From a virus: a stretch of 22,960 nt of DNA. Where the stretch lies: positions 1 to 22,960 of IMG/VR virus record IMGVR_UViG_3300020400_000043; one strand, written 5' to 3'. The number at the start of each line of letters is the position of its first letter. Position 1 is the first letter of the stretch. A model generated the notes under the pieces. That model saw only the letters and a list, made by a program, of their open reading frames with translations. It made no database searches and had not been told where the DNA came from. Made by a program: the position numbers and the translations under genes. Positions 8,750 through 16,216 of the stretch are shown here, piece after piece.

Positions 8750-8778
8750 ATTATAGCACATATGTTCAAACATCGCAA
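8750..8778 (-). promoter_or_regulatory. Candidate host sigma70-type promoter before the 64-aa/113-aa pair
   Basis: On the minus strand TTGCGA (8773-8778) and a perfect TATAAT (8750-8755) are separated by exactly 17 bp. The -10 box lies 21 nt before the ATG at 8728. The -35 box matches consensus at only 4 of 6 positions and overlaps the 3' end of the upstream 85-aa gene. If real, it would let the two accessory genes be expressed by unmodified host polymerase, separately from the late virion genes. Confidence 0.35.
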
Positions 8779-9023
8779 GTTGCATCATGTACGACAGTCG
8801 GATCTTTGGACTCAACAGTCACCTCATAATATGCCTTTATAGGTCCGCCAGCATTATTACGAACAATAATTTTTGCACCATAATGTATTGTGCTGACAAA
8901 CAATTCTTGATATACTCCAATTGGAGTAAGTTGAACATTGATAGTTTCTGATTTGACATTTCCTAACCATGTTGGAGGTAACTCAATAATACCATCAACA
9001 CTCACTGTGCCACGTACTTCCAT
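8766..9023 (-). CDS. Stand-alone fibre-tip domain protein (85 aa), paralogue of its neighbour's C-terminus
   Basis: Translation from the ATG at 9023 gives MEVRGTVSVDGIIELPPTW and then NVQLTPIGVYQELFV and VRNNAGGPIKAYYEV. This lines up with residues about 158-235 of the adjacent upstream protein (YRGRLKSGTEITLPDYW, VQITPIG), so it is a free copy of that protein's C-terminal beta domain without the preceding HPNKEGHRLSHACLEGPE segment. The open frame extends to 9110, but an earlier start would overlap the upstream gene by 68 nt and add an unrelated hydrophobic leader, so 9023 is preferred. There is no good Shine-Dalgarno. It probably acts as a virion-associated cap or assembly partner; function is inferred. 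Confidence 0.75.
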   Translation of the reverse strand: MEVRGTVSVDGIIELPPTWLGNVKSETINVQLTPIGVYQELFVSTIHYGAKIIVRNNAGGPIKAYYEVTVESKDPTVVHDATCDV

Positions 9024-9042
9024 AACTTTATAGTTTTTTATA

Positions 9043-9807
9043 TTATAACACAGTCTTAGTATTTTGACCACTATTATGCTTAGGATAATCTTTATAAGTC
9101 TCACCCTCATACTCCACAGTGAGTGGATTTATATCATTTCTTTCACCCATTATAATATAGAAGCAATCAATATCAGAATCAGATTCTAACACCACTTTCT
9201 CACTATTAAATGATGAAACATATATGTTCTCTTGTTTTCCTATGGGTGTAATTTGCACTGTTATACTATCTTCATACACCAGATTTTTCCAATAATCTGG
9301 TAATGTGATTTCTGTGCCAGATTTTAGTCTACCTCTATAATATATCGCTAATTCTGGTCCTTCTAAACAAGCATGAGATAAACGATGTCCCTCTTTATTT
9401 GGATGGGAGATATCAAATAACTTGGTTGTTGCAACAATAGATCCTGACCAAGAAGCAAATCCACCAACGGATAAATCACCACCTGTGCTAATATTTCCTG
9501 TGACATGACTGTTACCATCAACAAATACTGCATTCGCTGCCCTTTCACCAATTATTTCTACATCACCCTCCACTTGAACTGCCCTACCACTTACGCCAGG
9601 ACTCCAATCTCCAAGTGCAGTTCCTACATTCAGAGTTGCTTTCGCAAAACCACCTTTATGTGCACCTAAAAATGATGGTCCTGTAGCAACTAAAGTGCCA
9701 TCATAAGGTTTGTCACCATTCAAAGTTTCTACTGCCTGATCTAATTTTGCTGGTTCTTCAACACCAATGTAAATCTTTCCAGATTCAATGTCTCTAATAC
9801 CTGTCAT
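9043..9807 (-). CDS. Baseplate/fibre tip-type structural protein (254 aa)
   Basis: The N-terminal part (residues 1-70, MTGIRDIESGKIYIGVEEPA) is of unknown type. Residues about 75-130 form a beta-rich shaft (VEGDVEIIGE, VTGNISTGGDLSVGG) similar in style to fibre shafts. From about residue 131 comes a domain, FDISHPNKEGHRLSHACLEG then VQITPIG, that I recognise from structural proteins of T4-like cyanophages and other phages, where it usually ends the protein. The start overlaps the stop of the needle-like gene by 4 nt (ATGA). Position right after gp5 and the needle suggests a spike-associated or baseplate-tip role, which is inference. Confidence 0.75.
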   Translation of the reverse strand: MTGIRDIESGKIYIGVEEPAKLDQAVETLNGDKPYDGTLVATGPSFLGAHKGGFAKATLNVGTALGDWSPGVSGRAVQVEGDVEIIGERAANAVFVDGNSHVTGNISTGGDLSVGGFASWSGSIVATTKLFDISHPNKEGHRLSHACLEGPELAIYYRGRLKSGTEITLPDYWKNLVYEDSITVQITPIGKQENIYVSSFNSEKVVLESDSDIDCFYIIMGERNDINPLTVEYEGETYKDYPKHNSGQNTKTVL

Positions 9808-10361
9808 TCGCTTAAGAGTGTTTTTGTTTGTTCTTTTAGATAGTCACCTAATATAGGTGGAACAAGTTGAGATACTGGTTCATGTATGCGAACTACCTTA
9901 CCTATTATAGCATTCCATCCCTCAGAAAAAGAAATGACTTTATCTGTTGCATCTAATATAACGTTTTCTGATTGTGCTATTATGCGATTGTCTGCGTCTA
10001 TATTGATGTCATGTTTTGCGTCAAGAGTGATGTCACCCTCTTTAGCATTTATTGCCTCCATTCTTATGTCATTTGCCACAACAGAAAATCTGCCATCACA
10101 TTCAATAAGTATATCTCCTGCAGACTTAAGAGTTAATGGTGCCCCATCACATTTCTGCCATATTTGAGATCCTTGTCTGGCAGTGGCATCATCACTTGAT
10201 CTTATTTCAAATCCACCATCATGAAATATACGCATCCCTGCACTAGATGATCCATGAAGTCCAATATCACGTATTCTAGTTACATCATCATCTCTTTCTC
10301 TTCCTATAGTAAAGTTACCATCCTCAGGATGATTTATTATAATTGGTGGTACGTTCGCCAT
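9804..10361 (-). CDS. Spike-needle-like beta-helical protein (185 aa), candidate detached gp5 C-terminus
   Basis: Residues about 75-150 show short beta repeats (GDILIECDGRFSVVANDIRM, GDITLDAKHDINIDADNR, VILDATDKVISF) with a stagger near eight residues, the pattern of triple-stranded beta-helix needles such as the T4 gp5 C-terminus and VgrG spikes. The N-terminal 60 residues are polar and the last 35 are probably helical. The start overlaps the gp5 stop by one base (TAATG) with AGAGG about 8 nt upstream. The large gp5-type protein upstream shows no comparable repeat needle, so this gene probably supplies it as a separate chain. No PAAR tip protein is visible in the window. Confidence 0.7.
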   Translation of the reverse strand: MANVPPIIINHPEDGNFTIGRERDDDVTRIRDIGLHGSSSAGMRIFHDGGFEIRSSDDATARQGSQIWQKCDGAPLTLKSAGDILIECDGRFSVVANDIRMEAINAKEGDITLDAKHDINIDADNRIIAQSENVILDATDKVISFSEGWNAIIGKVVRIHEPVSQLVPPILGDYLKEQTKTLLSE

Positions 10362-12706
10362 TAGAAACCTCTAGGACAATCAATAACTCTGATAAGTTTA
10401 GCATCTGGGACTATTGGATCCTCATAATCCTGAACTTTTGTAAATCTAGTTATGGGTCTGAGCACAGCACCAAATCCTGTATTTGTATTGACAGTAAGTT
10501 TTGGTATGTCAACGAGACCAACATCAACTTTTGTGTTTGGATCCACGCCTAAAATTCTACCTTTCTCATCTAAGATAGGCACTATGACACCGCCACTTGG
10601 TGTGGTGATTGTGTCACCTGACTTGAACCCTATGCCTGGTGATATCACCTGAACACCACTCACCTCTCCAATCACATCAATACCCTCATCATCTGCCGTT
10701 CCAGTTCCTGCTCCTACTCCTGCTGTGCCCGCACTAGTGCCCGTCACCGTGTCGGTGATAGGAACTACCGTTCCATCAGGTAATGTTGTTGTTCCTACGC
10801 TTGGTCTTGAAATTGGAACTACAGTCCCGTTAGGTAATGTAGTTGTTCCTGTAGGAGTTACTACCTCTTCGCCAGTGTCTACGTTAATTATAGTATCAAT
10901 AACACCAGGTCCTACATATCCACCGCCAGAATTTGTAATAACGATATCTTTTATTTGACCAAATGTAGGAGAATTCTCATCTAAATCAACCTCAGCAGTT
11001 GCAGTGGCACCTTTACCATTATTACAATTATCTGTTATGGTAACAAAAGGAGGAGATGTAAAACCAGATCCAAAATCGCTCATATTTACACCAACAACCT
11101 TTCCTATTGAGTTTACAACTGCTTTTCCAACAGCACCAGAACCTCCTCCACCAAAAATAGATAGTTTAGGAGGACCACACCTCTTTGTAAATGGGTCACA
11201 TCCACCAATTAAACTTTTCATATTAGTGGGTATGCCACCCGACACACCTTGTTTTAAGGTAAGAAGATCTCCCGTAACGCCTTTTAGCTCACTAAATGCA
11301 CCAGTGACACCCTCAATGCCAGGAAACATACCACTGAGAGCACCTATAGGGTCATTTATAGCATCGCCCAATCCTCCAAAGGCACTTAATCCACTTGCAA
11401 GATTTATTATTCTACCAAAATCTAATTTCTTTTTAGGATCTGCTCCTACATTGATCTTCCAATCTAAAGGTTCTGGTTCACACTCATTTCCCTCACATTC
11501 TAGAAGAGCAAGACCTGCTTGAGCAATTTTGACTGCTTTATCCATCATGCTTGCAAATGGAGGTAAGGATATGCCACCTGCCACACTTTGTATTGAACTT
11601 ATGGAGGGTCCTATGAGACCTTGAATTTTATCACTAATGCCAGATATAAGACCTCCAAAAAATTGTTCTGCTGCACAAAGTGGAAATTGTAATAAATTAC
11701 CCACCAATCCCTTCAAGAAATCACCCACAAAACTTTGTAAACCATTCAAAACATTCTCAATCAAGCAGTAGACCTGATCAGTTTGTTTTCTTATCTCTAA
11801 ATTTTTTATAAGATGTGCAGGGTCTAAAAAACTTATTGCTTTACTTACTTGCTCATCAACCTCTTTCAACATCTCTTTTCTTGCTTGCCTAATTGTTGCA
11901 GAAAACTTACCTGCAATTTTATTAGATGCTTTTAATATCAATTTGTCCATGTCCACTATTCTATTAAGAACTGGATCTATGTGTTTATCTTGAAATTTTT
12001 CTAATCCACTTACCTCATCAATAAAAGATTGTAGAACTTTTGATGCTTCTCCTAATGCACCACCTGGTGTATTACATTTTTGTGCAATCTCAACGTTAAC
12101 TGTTTCATTGTTAATATACTTATTAATGGTCCCCCCAAAGACATCCTTAAATTCTTTCTTACCATTCTCCTTTTTCTTGGCAATTTCATCGTTACTATTG
12201 GTTATACCACCATGAGTTATATTTTTTTCTCCATGTGTAAGGGTTAAATGCTTGCCTACTTCTAAGCTTTTATCATTTTCAAAAGGAAAAAATCCTGAAC
12301 TTGCTTTTCCTTTTACATCCTCCCATGAGTCAAATACTTCAGCACCAGAGTTTGCATAAAAACAACCAAGAATGACTGGTTGTTGTCCTTCTTCACCGTC
12401 AAGAAAAAATCCAAAAACAGTTTCGCCACCTTGTAAAGCAAAACTAGTGCCACCTCTATTATGTCCAGCACCAAACTGAGGTGACACGAGAAAATGTGCC
12501 CAAGGTAGGTCGAAGTCGTCTATACCTCCCTCTGCTTTTGATTCGGGTGGATGATGACCTAAAATTCTTACTTTTGCCCTAAATCCTGCCTCAACGTTTT
12601 GATTATTTTTATCACGCCAAGCGTAATCTGCGGTAACCTGTCCAATAAACCAGTGGAAACCGTCTTTACCTGCAAAATTTATACCAATTCTATTTGATTC
12701 AAGCAT
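10361..12706 (-). CDS. gp5: Baseplate hub/spike protein gp5 (781 aa), no lysozyme domain visible
   Basis: Residues about 17-120 match the N-terminal OB-fold of T4 gp5: HWFIGQVTADY, RAKVRILGHHPPE, LPWAHFLVSP, GGETVFGFFLDGEEGQQPVI then LGCFYANSG. In T4 this domain binds the gp27 hub. Residues about 140-430 are mostly helical and Gly/Ser-rich, with a Cys-rich patch (CEGNECEPEP). The C-terminal third holds GSGF/GGGY beta modules and an 18-residue tandem repeat (GTTTLPNGTVVPI). T4 gp5 (575 aa) has a lysozyme with an E/D/T triad between OB-fold and needle; I find no such signature here, although a lysozyme-like domain sits in the 622-aa protein. Start and stop overlap cp12 and the needle gene by one base each. 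Confidence 0.85.
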   Translation of the reverse strand: MLESNRIGINFAGKDGFHWFIGQVTADYAWRDKNNQNVEAGFRAKVRILGHHPPESKAEGGIDDFDLPWAHFLVSPQFGAGHNRGGTSFALQGGETVFGFFLDGEEGQQPVILGCFYANSGAEVFDSWEDVKGKASSGFFPFENDKSLEVGKHLTLTHGEKNITHGGITNSNDEIAKKKENGKKEFKDVFGGTINKYINNETVNVEIAQKCNTPGGALGEASKVLQSFIDEVSGLEKFQDKHIDPVLNRIVDMDKLILKASNKIAGKFSATIRQARKEMLKEVDEQVSKAISFLDPAHLIKNLEIRKQTDQVYCLIENVLNGLQSFVGDFLKGLVGNLLQFPLCAAEQFFGGLISGISDKIQGLIGPSISSIQSVAGGISLPPFASMMDKAVKIAQAGLALLECEGNECEPEPLDWKINVGADPKKKLDFGRIINLASGLSAFGGLGDAINDPIGALSGMFPGIEGVTGAFSELKGVTGDLLTLKQGVSGGIPTNMKSLIGGCDPFTKRCGPPKLSIFGGGGSGAVGKAVVNSIGKVVGVNMSDFGSGFTSPPFVTITDNCNNGKGATATAEVDLDENSPTFGQIKDIVITNSGGGYVGPGVIDTIINVDTGEEVVTPTGTTTLPNGTVVPISRPSVGTTTLPDGTVVPITDTVTGTSAGTAGVGAGTGTADDEGIDVIGEVSGVQVISPGIGFKSGDTITTPSGGVIVPILDEKGRILGVDPNTKVDVGLVDIPKLTVNTNTGFGAVLRPITRFTKVQDYEDPIVPDAKLIRVIDCPRGF
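10761..10850 (-). repeat. 54-bp-period tandem repeat inside gp5
   Basis: Two 36-bp units (10761-10796 and 10815-10850) are offset by 54 bp and identical at 31 of 36 positions by eye. They encode GTTTLPNGTVVPI and GTTTLPDGTVVPI. Most differences are synonymous, which suggests an old duplication kept for its protein product. It probably forms a flexible or beta-turn linker between the GSGF modules. Confidence 0.8.
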
Positions 12707-12933
12707 TAGTCATCATAAACAAGACACTCTGGTTCATCTGGGTGATTATCACAGAATAATTCTAAAGCATTTGGATCATGATGATCACCTGCTGCGATTT
12801 CTTCCTTATGATGTTCTGCATACTCCTCAAGTTCATGCAACTCTTCTTTTGCATGTCTTCTTGCTGCGGGGTTTGCTTGTGGATCATCGATAATTTTCTT
12901 ATCGTGCTCCATGTGGTCTTCGATTGTTTTCAT
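12706..12933 (-). CDS. cp12: CP12-like Calvin-cycle regulator (75 aa), auxiliary metabolic gene
   Basis: CP12 is a small redox-switch protein that binds glyceraldehyde-3-phosphate dehydrogenase and phosphoribulokinase and shuts down the Calvin cycle. Here the C-terminal signature is intact: C61 and C70 in FCDNHPDEPECLVYDD, a C-x8-C pair with the YDD ending typical of cyanobacterial CP12. The middle (EELHELEEYAEHHKEE) resembles the helical core of the family, with extra His and acidic residues. No N-terminal Cys pair is present, as in many cyanobacterial and phage forms. Cyanophages are known to carry cp12, proposed to divert host carbon to the pentose phosphate pathway. The start overlaps the hub gene by 4 nt and the stop overlaps gp5 by 1 nt, so it should be expressed with late virion genes. 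Confidence 0.85.
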   Translation of the reverse strand: MKTIEDHMEHDKKIIDDPQANPAARRHAKEELHELEEYAEHHKEEIAAGDHHDPNALELFCDNHPDEPECLVYDD

Positions 12934-14219
12934 GACTTTGTGTTATTTTGGAATGAGTCTCTCACAAGAGTAAGTCCACTGTATGATTTGTCACCAAACT
13001 CATGTGACAATCTTGCTATCATATAGAGTCCAGAAGCAGGGTTTTTACCCTTTCTTGTTGGTTTCTCAATATTTAGCTTAGCAAACTCACAGAAAATTAC
13101 CTGTCCTGCTCTAAGACTTAAGTTCATAGGAATAGTCACATTTAGCATTTGAGAGAATAATGCTGAGTATCTTGCACTTGATTGTGCCTCATAATTAATT
13201 TTGTCTTGAGGTGTTTCTGCAGACTGACCCTCTATTGCAGGAGTCATAGTTCCTTCATCAACAAATCCAAATGTTATTCTTGAATAAGCATCAGCGTAAA
13301 CTGCAGGGATAAGTTCTTCTTCATTTGATAGTTTAAGGTAAGTCCTTAGACTTTCCTTTAAACTATACTCCTCGAACATCGGTTTCTTTCTTAGTACATC
13401 ATAGTAGTAATTTGCTGCTTTGTATTGTCCACTTCTAAGTTTTTTGATGATATCATGATTTTCCACCCATTCAGGAGGTGATGAAAAATAAAAATTATTA
13501 TCATCTAATGTATTTTTGTCTGATGCATACTGATATTTTATAATTGATTTGTTACCCTCTGCATCTCCAAAAGTTTTATTAACATCTAGGAAACTATAAC
13601 CATCCTGTGTCTCATAAAATAAAAAACCTGAACTCCCTTTTGTTTGACTATATCCATCTGATCCTGATGGAATTGATTTTTTACATAAAGAACTTATCAT
13701 AAAAAGAGGTCTTCTGTAATTTCCAGTGAACTCATATTTGTTAGATGTCTCATCTATGAATAGTCTTTCTTCTTTTGCCTCTAGTTTATCCTTTAATATT
13801 TTTGATACAGTGTCAGATATTTTATCGGTGTATTTTTCCCAAACCCTAGTAGTGTGATTTGATATTGCATGTCGTGTTGCTAATGTCAAATTAAATACCT
13901 CTCTTTTTGTGTCTGAAGTATTTGAGTTAATATTTGTAATAACTAAAGGTTCTGTTGACTCATCCCATCTAAAACCTTCTTTTTGACTTGGATGATCATA
14001 TTGAAGATGCACATTCATACCACTTCTTATTGGCATTTCATTTAAGAACCCATAAGTGTCATAACATGACAATACAATATGAATACTTGGATCAATTACA
14101 TCCTCATGATACTTAACTCCTGCCAGTTGACCCATCAAATTTTTTGGAACTCCACCGCCTGCAGGTATAATGTCAAATTTTTTTAACTTATGACTTTTTG
14201 TCCAAGATGAAGCTTTCAT
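12930..14219 (-). CDS. Baseplate hub protein, gp27-like (429 aa)
   Basis: The protein is close in length to T4 gp27 (391 aa). Residues about 173-213 (FMISSLCKKSIP, then GFLFYETQDGYSFLDV) match the pattern of gp27/Mu gp44-type hubs, which form the trimeric ring that docks gp5 and closes the tube. The N-terminal 120 residues (GVKYHEDVIDPSIHIVL, MPIRSGMNVHL) fit the first hub beta-domain. The operon context agrees: two tape-measure-like genes upstream, gp5 downstream, with only cp12 in between. It starts in a TAATG overlap with the 665-aa gene. Homology to T4 gp27 itself is remote, so the name is by fold pattern and position. Confidence 0.7.
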   Translation of the reverse strand: MKASSWTKSHKLKKFDIIPAGGGVPKNLMGQLAGVKYHEDVIDPSIHIVLSCYDTYGFLNEMPIRSGMNVHLQYDHPSQKEGFRWDESTEPLVITNINSNTSDTKREVFNLTLATRHAISNHTTRVWEKYTDKISDTVSKILKDKLEAKEERLFIDETSNKYEFTGNYRRPLFMISSLCKKSIPSGSDGYSQTKGSSGFLFYETQDGYSFLDVNKTFGDAEGNKSIIKYQYASDKNTLDDNNFYFSSPPEWVENHDIIKKLRSGQYKAANYYYDVLRKKPMFEEYSLKESLRTYLKLSNEEELIPAVYADAYSRITFGFVDEGTMTPAIEGQSAETPQDKINYEAQSSARYSALFSQMLNVTIPMNLSLRAGQVIFCEFAKLNIEKPTRKGKNPASGLYMIARLSHEFGDKSYSGLTLVRDSFQNNTKS

Positions 14220-16216
14220 TATACAGTTAGTAATCCTGTCATCTGTGCGTATTTAGCAACAGCATCAAATGATTCATCTTTTATAACTACAGTTCTTTGC
14301 CCACTCCCTCCTAAACTCATTGGTCTAATCGTGGTGGGATTGTTCATAACAATTAAATTGTTAGTAAGATTAGATTCCTCATTTATTATGGGTGCCATTG
14401 CAAGATTATCACTTTCATTTGTGATTGTTTGAATTTGTTGATCTATATTGTTATCCTTCAACATCAAATCCGACATGGCAATATTTGTAGAATCTGGTGG
14501 TTCTAAATCATTTGAACCAAATAAATCTACCCCCTTTATTTTTTGACCTGGATCTTCAATAAAATCTCTCAAAGGTCGATTATTAAGTATATTCTCCAAT
14601 GTTCTTTGAATTTCAACATCTACATTTTTCATTCTCAATTTATCAGCATCAAATTTAGGTAAATTATCTGGTTTAAATATATCTAATTTTTTGAAAAATT
14701 CATTAAATTTTTGTCTATCTGCCTGTTTTGTCAAATCTATGTTAGGATTTTCTCTATTAAATTTTCTTAATTCCCTTATATATTGTTTTAATTGTCGTTC
14801 TCTTATCCGTTTGTTAGCTTTCAAGAGATTCAGTGCGTTATCTTTTTGCACCTTAGATATTTTTCCTCTTCCGAATAAATTTAGAACATCCTCTGCATTT
14901 TGCTCAAAACCACTCTTCATCTTTCTAAACATCTTAACGGGGTCTCTAAGACCAGTTTTTTGTAATATATTTTGCAATTGACCTTCTGGTGTTTTTGAAA
15001 ATAATTTATCTACAAGTTCTTCTTGTTTTATTTCAAGTTCCTTTTGCTCTTTTTTCTTTATATTTCTTTTTACAATATTAGTTTTGTTTTTGATTTTACC
15101 TGGTGCTCCCTTCTGATCAGGCACAACAGTTCCCCTTTTATTAATAAAAGGTGATGTCCTCATTCTAATTTTTTGTTGTGCAGATTTACTTAGTGTTCTC
15201 TCTAATAATTTTCCAATTGCCACTAATTGTTCCGTTTGACCTAAACCCCTTAAATTAGGACTCTTTAACAATATTTTTTCTATGATTTTTTGACTTGCAG
15301 GAACACTCTTTCCTCGTGAAACCACAGCAGCAGTTATAAGACCTGCTGCAAGTAATGTAAGTCCTATTGCTCTTACTGCAGGTCTTTGAAAAAAGGGTGT
15401 GGAAGGTTTAATTATTGATGATGGAATTTTTACTGTTTGATCATCTTCATCTACTTGTTTCTTAAATGCTATTAGAGTCGGGGCAGTATCTTCCTCAAAA
15501 GTTTTGAGAGTGTCGTCAAATTGATCTAAAGCACCTGAAAACAAAGTTTTCTCTCTTCTTTTTTTATCAATAAAAATTTGTGATTCTCTTTGTCTATCTG
15601 CATTTACTCCTGTGAGTAAGTCTGCGATACTCCCACCAGCAAAAGCACCAACTCCACTTCCAATGATACCACCAATTAATGTTCCTAAAGGACCACCAAA
15701 TGCTGTTCCTATGGCAGCACCTTTTGCACCACCAGCTAAGGCACCTGCCAATCCTCCACCAGCACCAATAGTTGCTTGTGCTATATTTTGTCCACTTCCC
15801 AATCTACCAGAAAAATCTAATCCTGTGCCTAGAATTGCTAAAGGTCCTACTCTACCAAATTTACCAAATTTACCAAGTCTTCCCAAATTTCTTCCAATTC
15901 CTCCCCCTCCTTTAGGAAGTAAAGGTTTTCTAGGTCCTCTACCAGAAAACCCCATACCACCTGACCCTCCTTTACCACGACCTCTGAGTCTGTTTAAAAG
16001 AAGAGAACCTCCAAAAAGATTTCCAAAAATACCACCTCCCTCCTTATCTCTCTTTGATAATGCACTGTATGTTCTACTTCTCTCTTCTATTGATTTTTTC
16101 AACAACTCTAAAGTTCTTTTCTCATATTTTCTATTAAGAGAAGACCTTCTTCTTATATCTCTCAATAAAGCATTAGATGTCCTTTTAGATTTTATGAATA
16201 TCGGTGTTATGTTCAT
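14219..16216 (-). CDS. Tape-measure-like large tail protein (665 aa)
   Basis: The N-terminus is a basic helix (residues 10-58) followed by a Gly/Arg-rich linker (60-125). A very Gly/Ala-rich hydrophobic stretch follows (about 145-200, GAKGAAIGTAFGGPLGTLIG), then a likely membrane helix (282-299, AIGLTLLAAGLITAAVVS), then long Lys-rich helical sequence to about 600. The C-terminus is Asn-rich and ends FDAVAKYAQMTGLLTV. Hydrophobic segments within a long helical protein are typical of tape measures, and T4 gp29 (590 aa) is similar in size. The layout parallels the 622-aa neighbour, so the two may be paralogues, with one as tape measure and the other as a partner at the T4 gp28/gp29 position. 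It starts right after the neighbour's stop. Confidence 0.65.
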   Translation of the reverse strand: MNITPIFIKSKRTSNALLRDIRRRSSLNRKYEKRTLELLKKSIEERSRTYSALSKRDKEGGGIFGNLFGGSLLLNRLRGRGKGGSGGMGFSGRGPRKPLLPKGGGGIGRNLGRLGKFGKFGRVGPLAILGTGLDFSGRLGSGQNIAQATIGAGGGLAGALAGGAKGAAIGTAFGGPLGTLIGGIIGSGVGAFAGGSIADLLTGVNADRQRESQIFIDKKRREKTLFSGALDQFDDTLKTFEEDTAPTLIAFKKQVDEDDQTVKIPSSIIKPSTPFFQRPAVRAIGLTLLAAGLITAAVVSRGKSVPASQKIIEKILLKSPNLRGLGQTEQLVAIGKLLERTLSKSAQQKIRMRTSPFINKRGTVVPDQKGAPGKIKNKTNIVKRNIKKKEQKELEIKQEELVDKLFSKTPEGQLQNILQKTGLRDPVKMFRKMKSGFEQNAEDVLNLFGRGKISKVQKDNALNLLKANKRIRERQLKQYIRELRKFNRENPNIDLTKQADRQKFNEFFKKLDIFKPDNLPKFDADKLRMKNVDVEIQRTLENILNNRPLRDFIEDPGQKIKGVDLFGSNDLEPPDSTNIAMSDLMLKDNNIDQQIQTITNESDNLAMAPIINEESNLTNNLIVMNNPTTIRPMSLGGSGQRTVVIKDESFDAVAKYAQMTGLLTV

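Noticed and set aside
9035-9042. TATAAAAA late-promoter-like motif before the 85-aa ORF
   Set aside because: It ends only 11 nt before the ATG, too close to leave a start site and leader.
9024-9110. Extended N-terminus for the 85-aa ORF (29 extra residues, hydrophobic)
   Set aside because: It would overlap the upstream gene by 68 nt and has no counterpart in the paralogous domain; the ATG at 9023 aligns with the domain start. It looked briefly like a signal peptide, but the residues are antisense-like composition from the overlap.
11004-11522. Plus-strand open frame inside gp5 (172 aa), and similar ones at 10725-10958 and 17304-17801
   Set aside because: All lie antisense to well-supported genes, are Pro/Ser-rich with biased composition, and have no ribosome-binding site or operon context.
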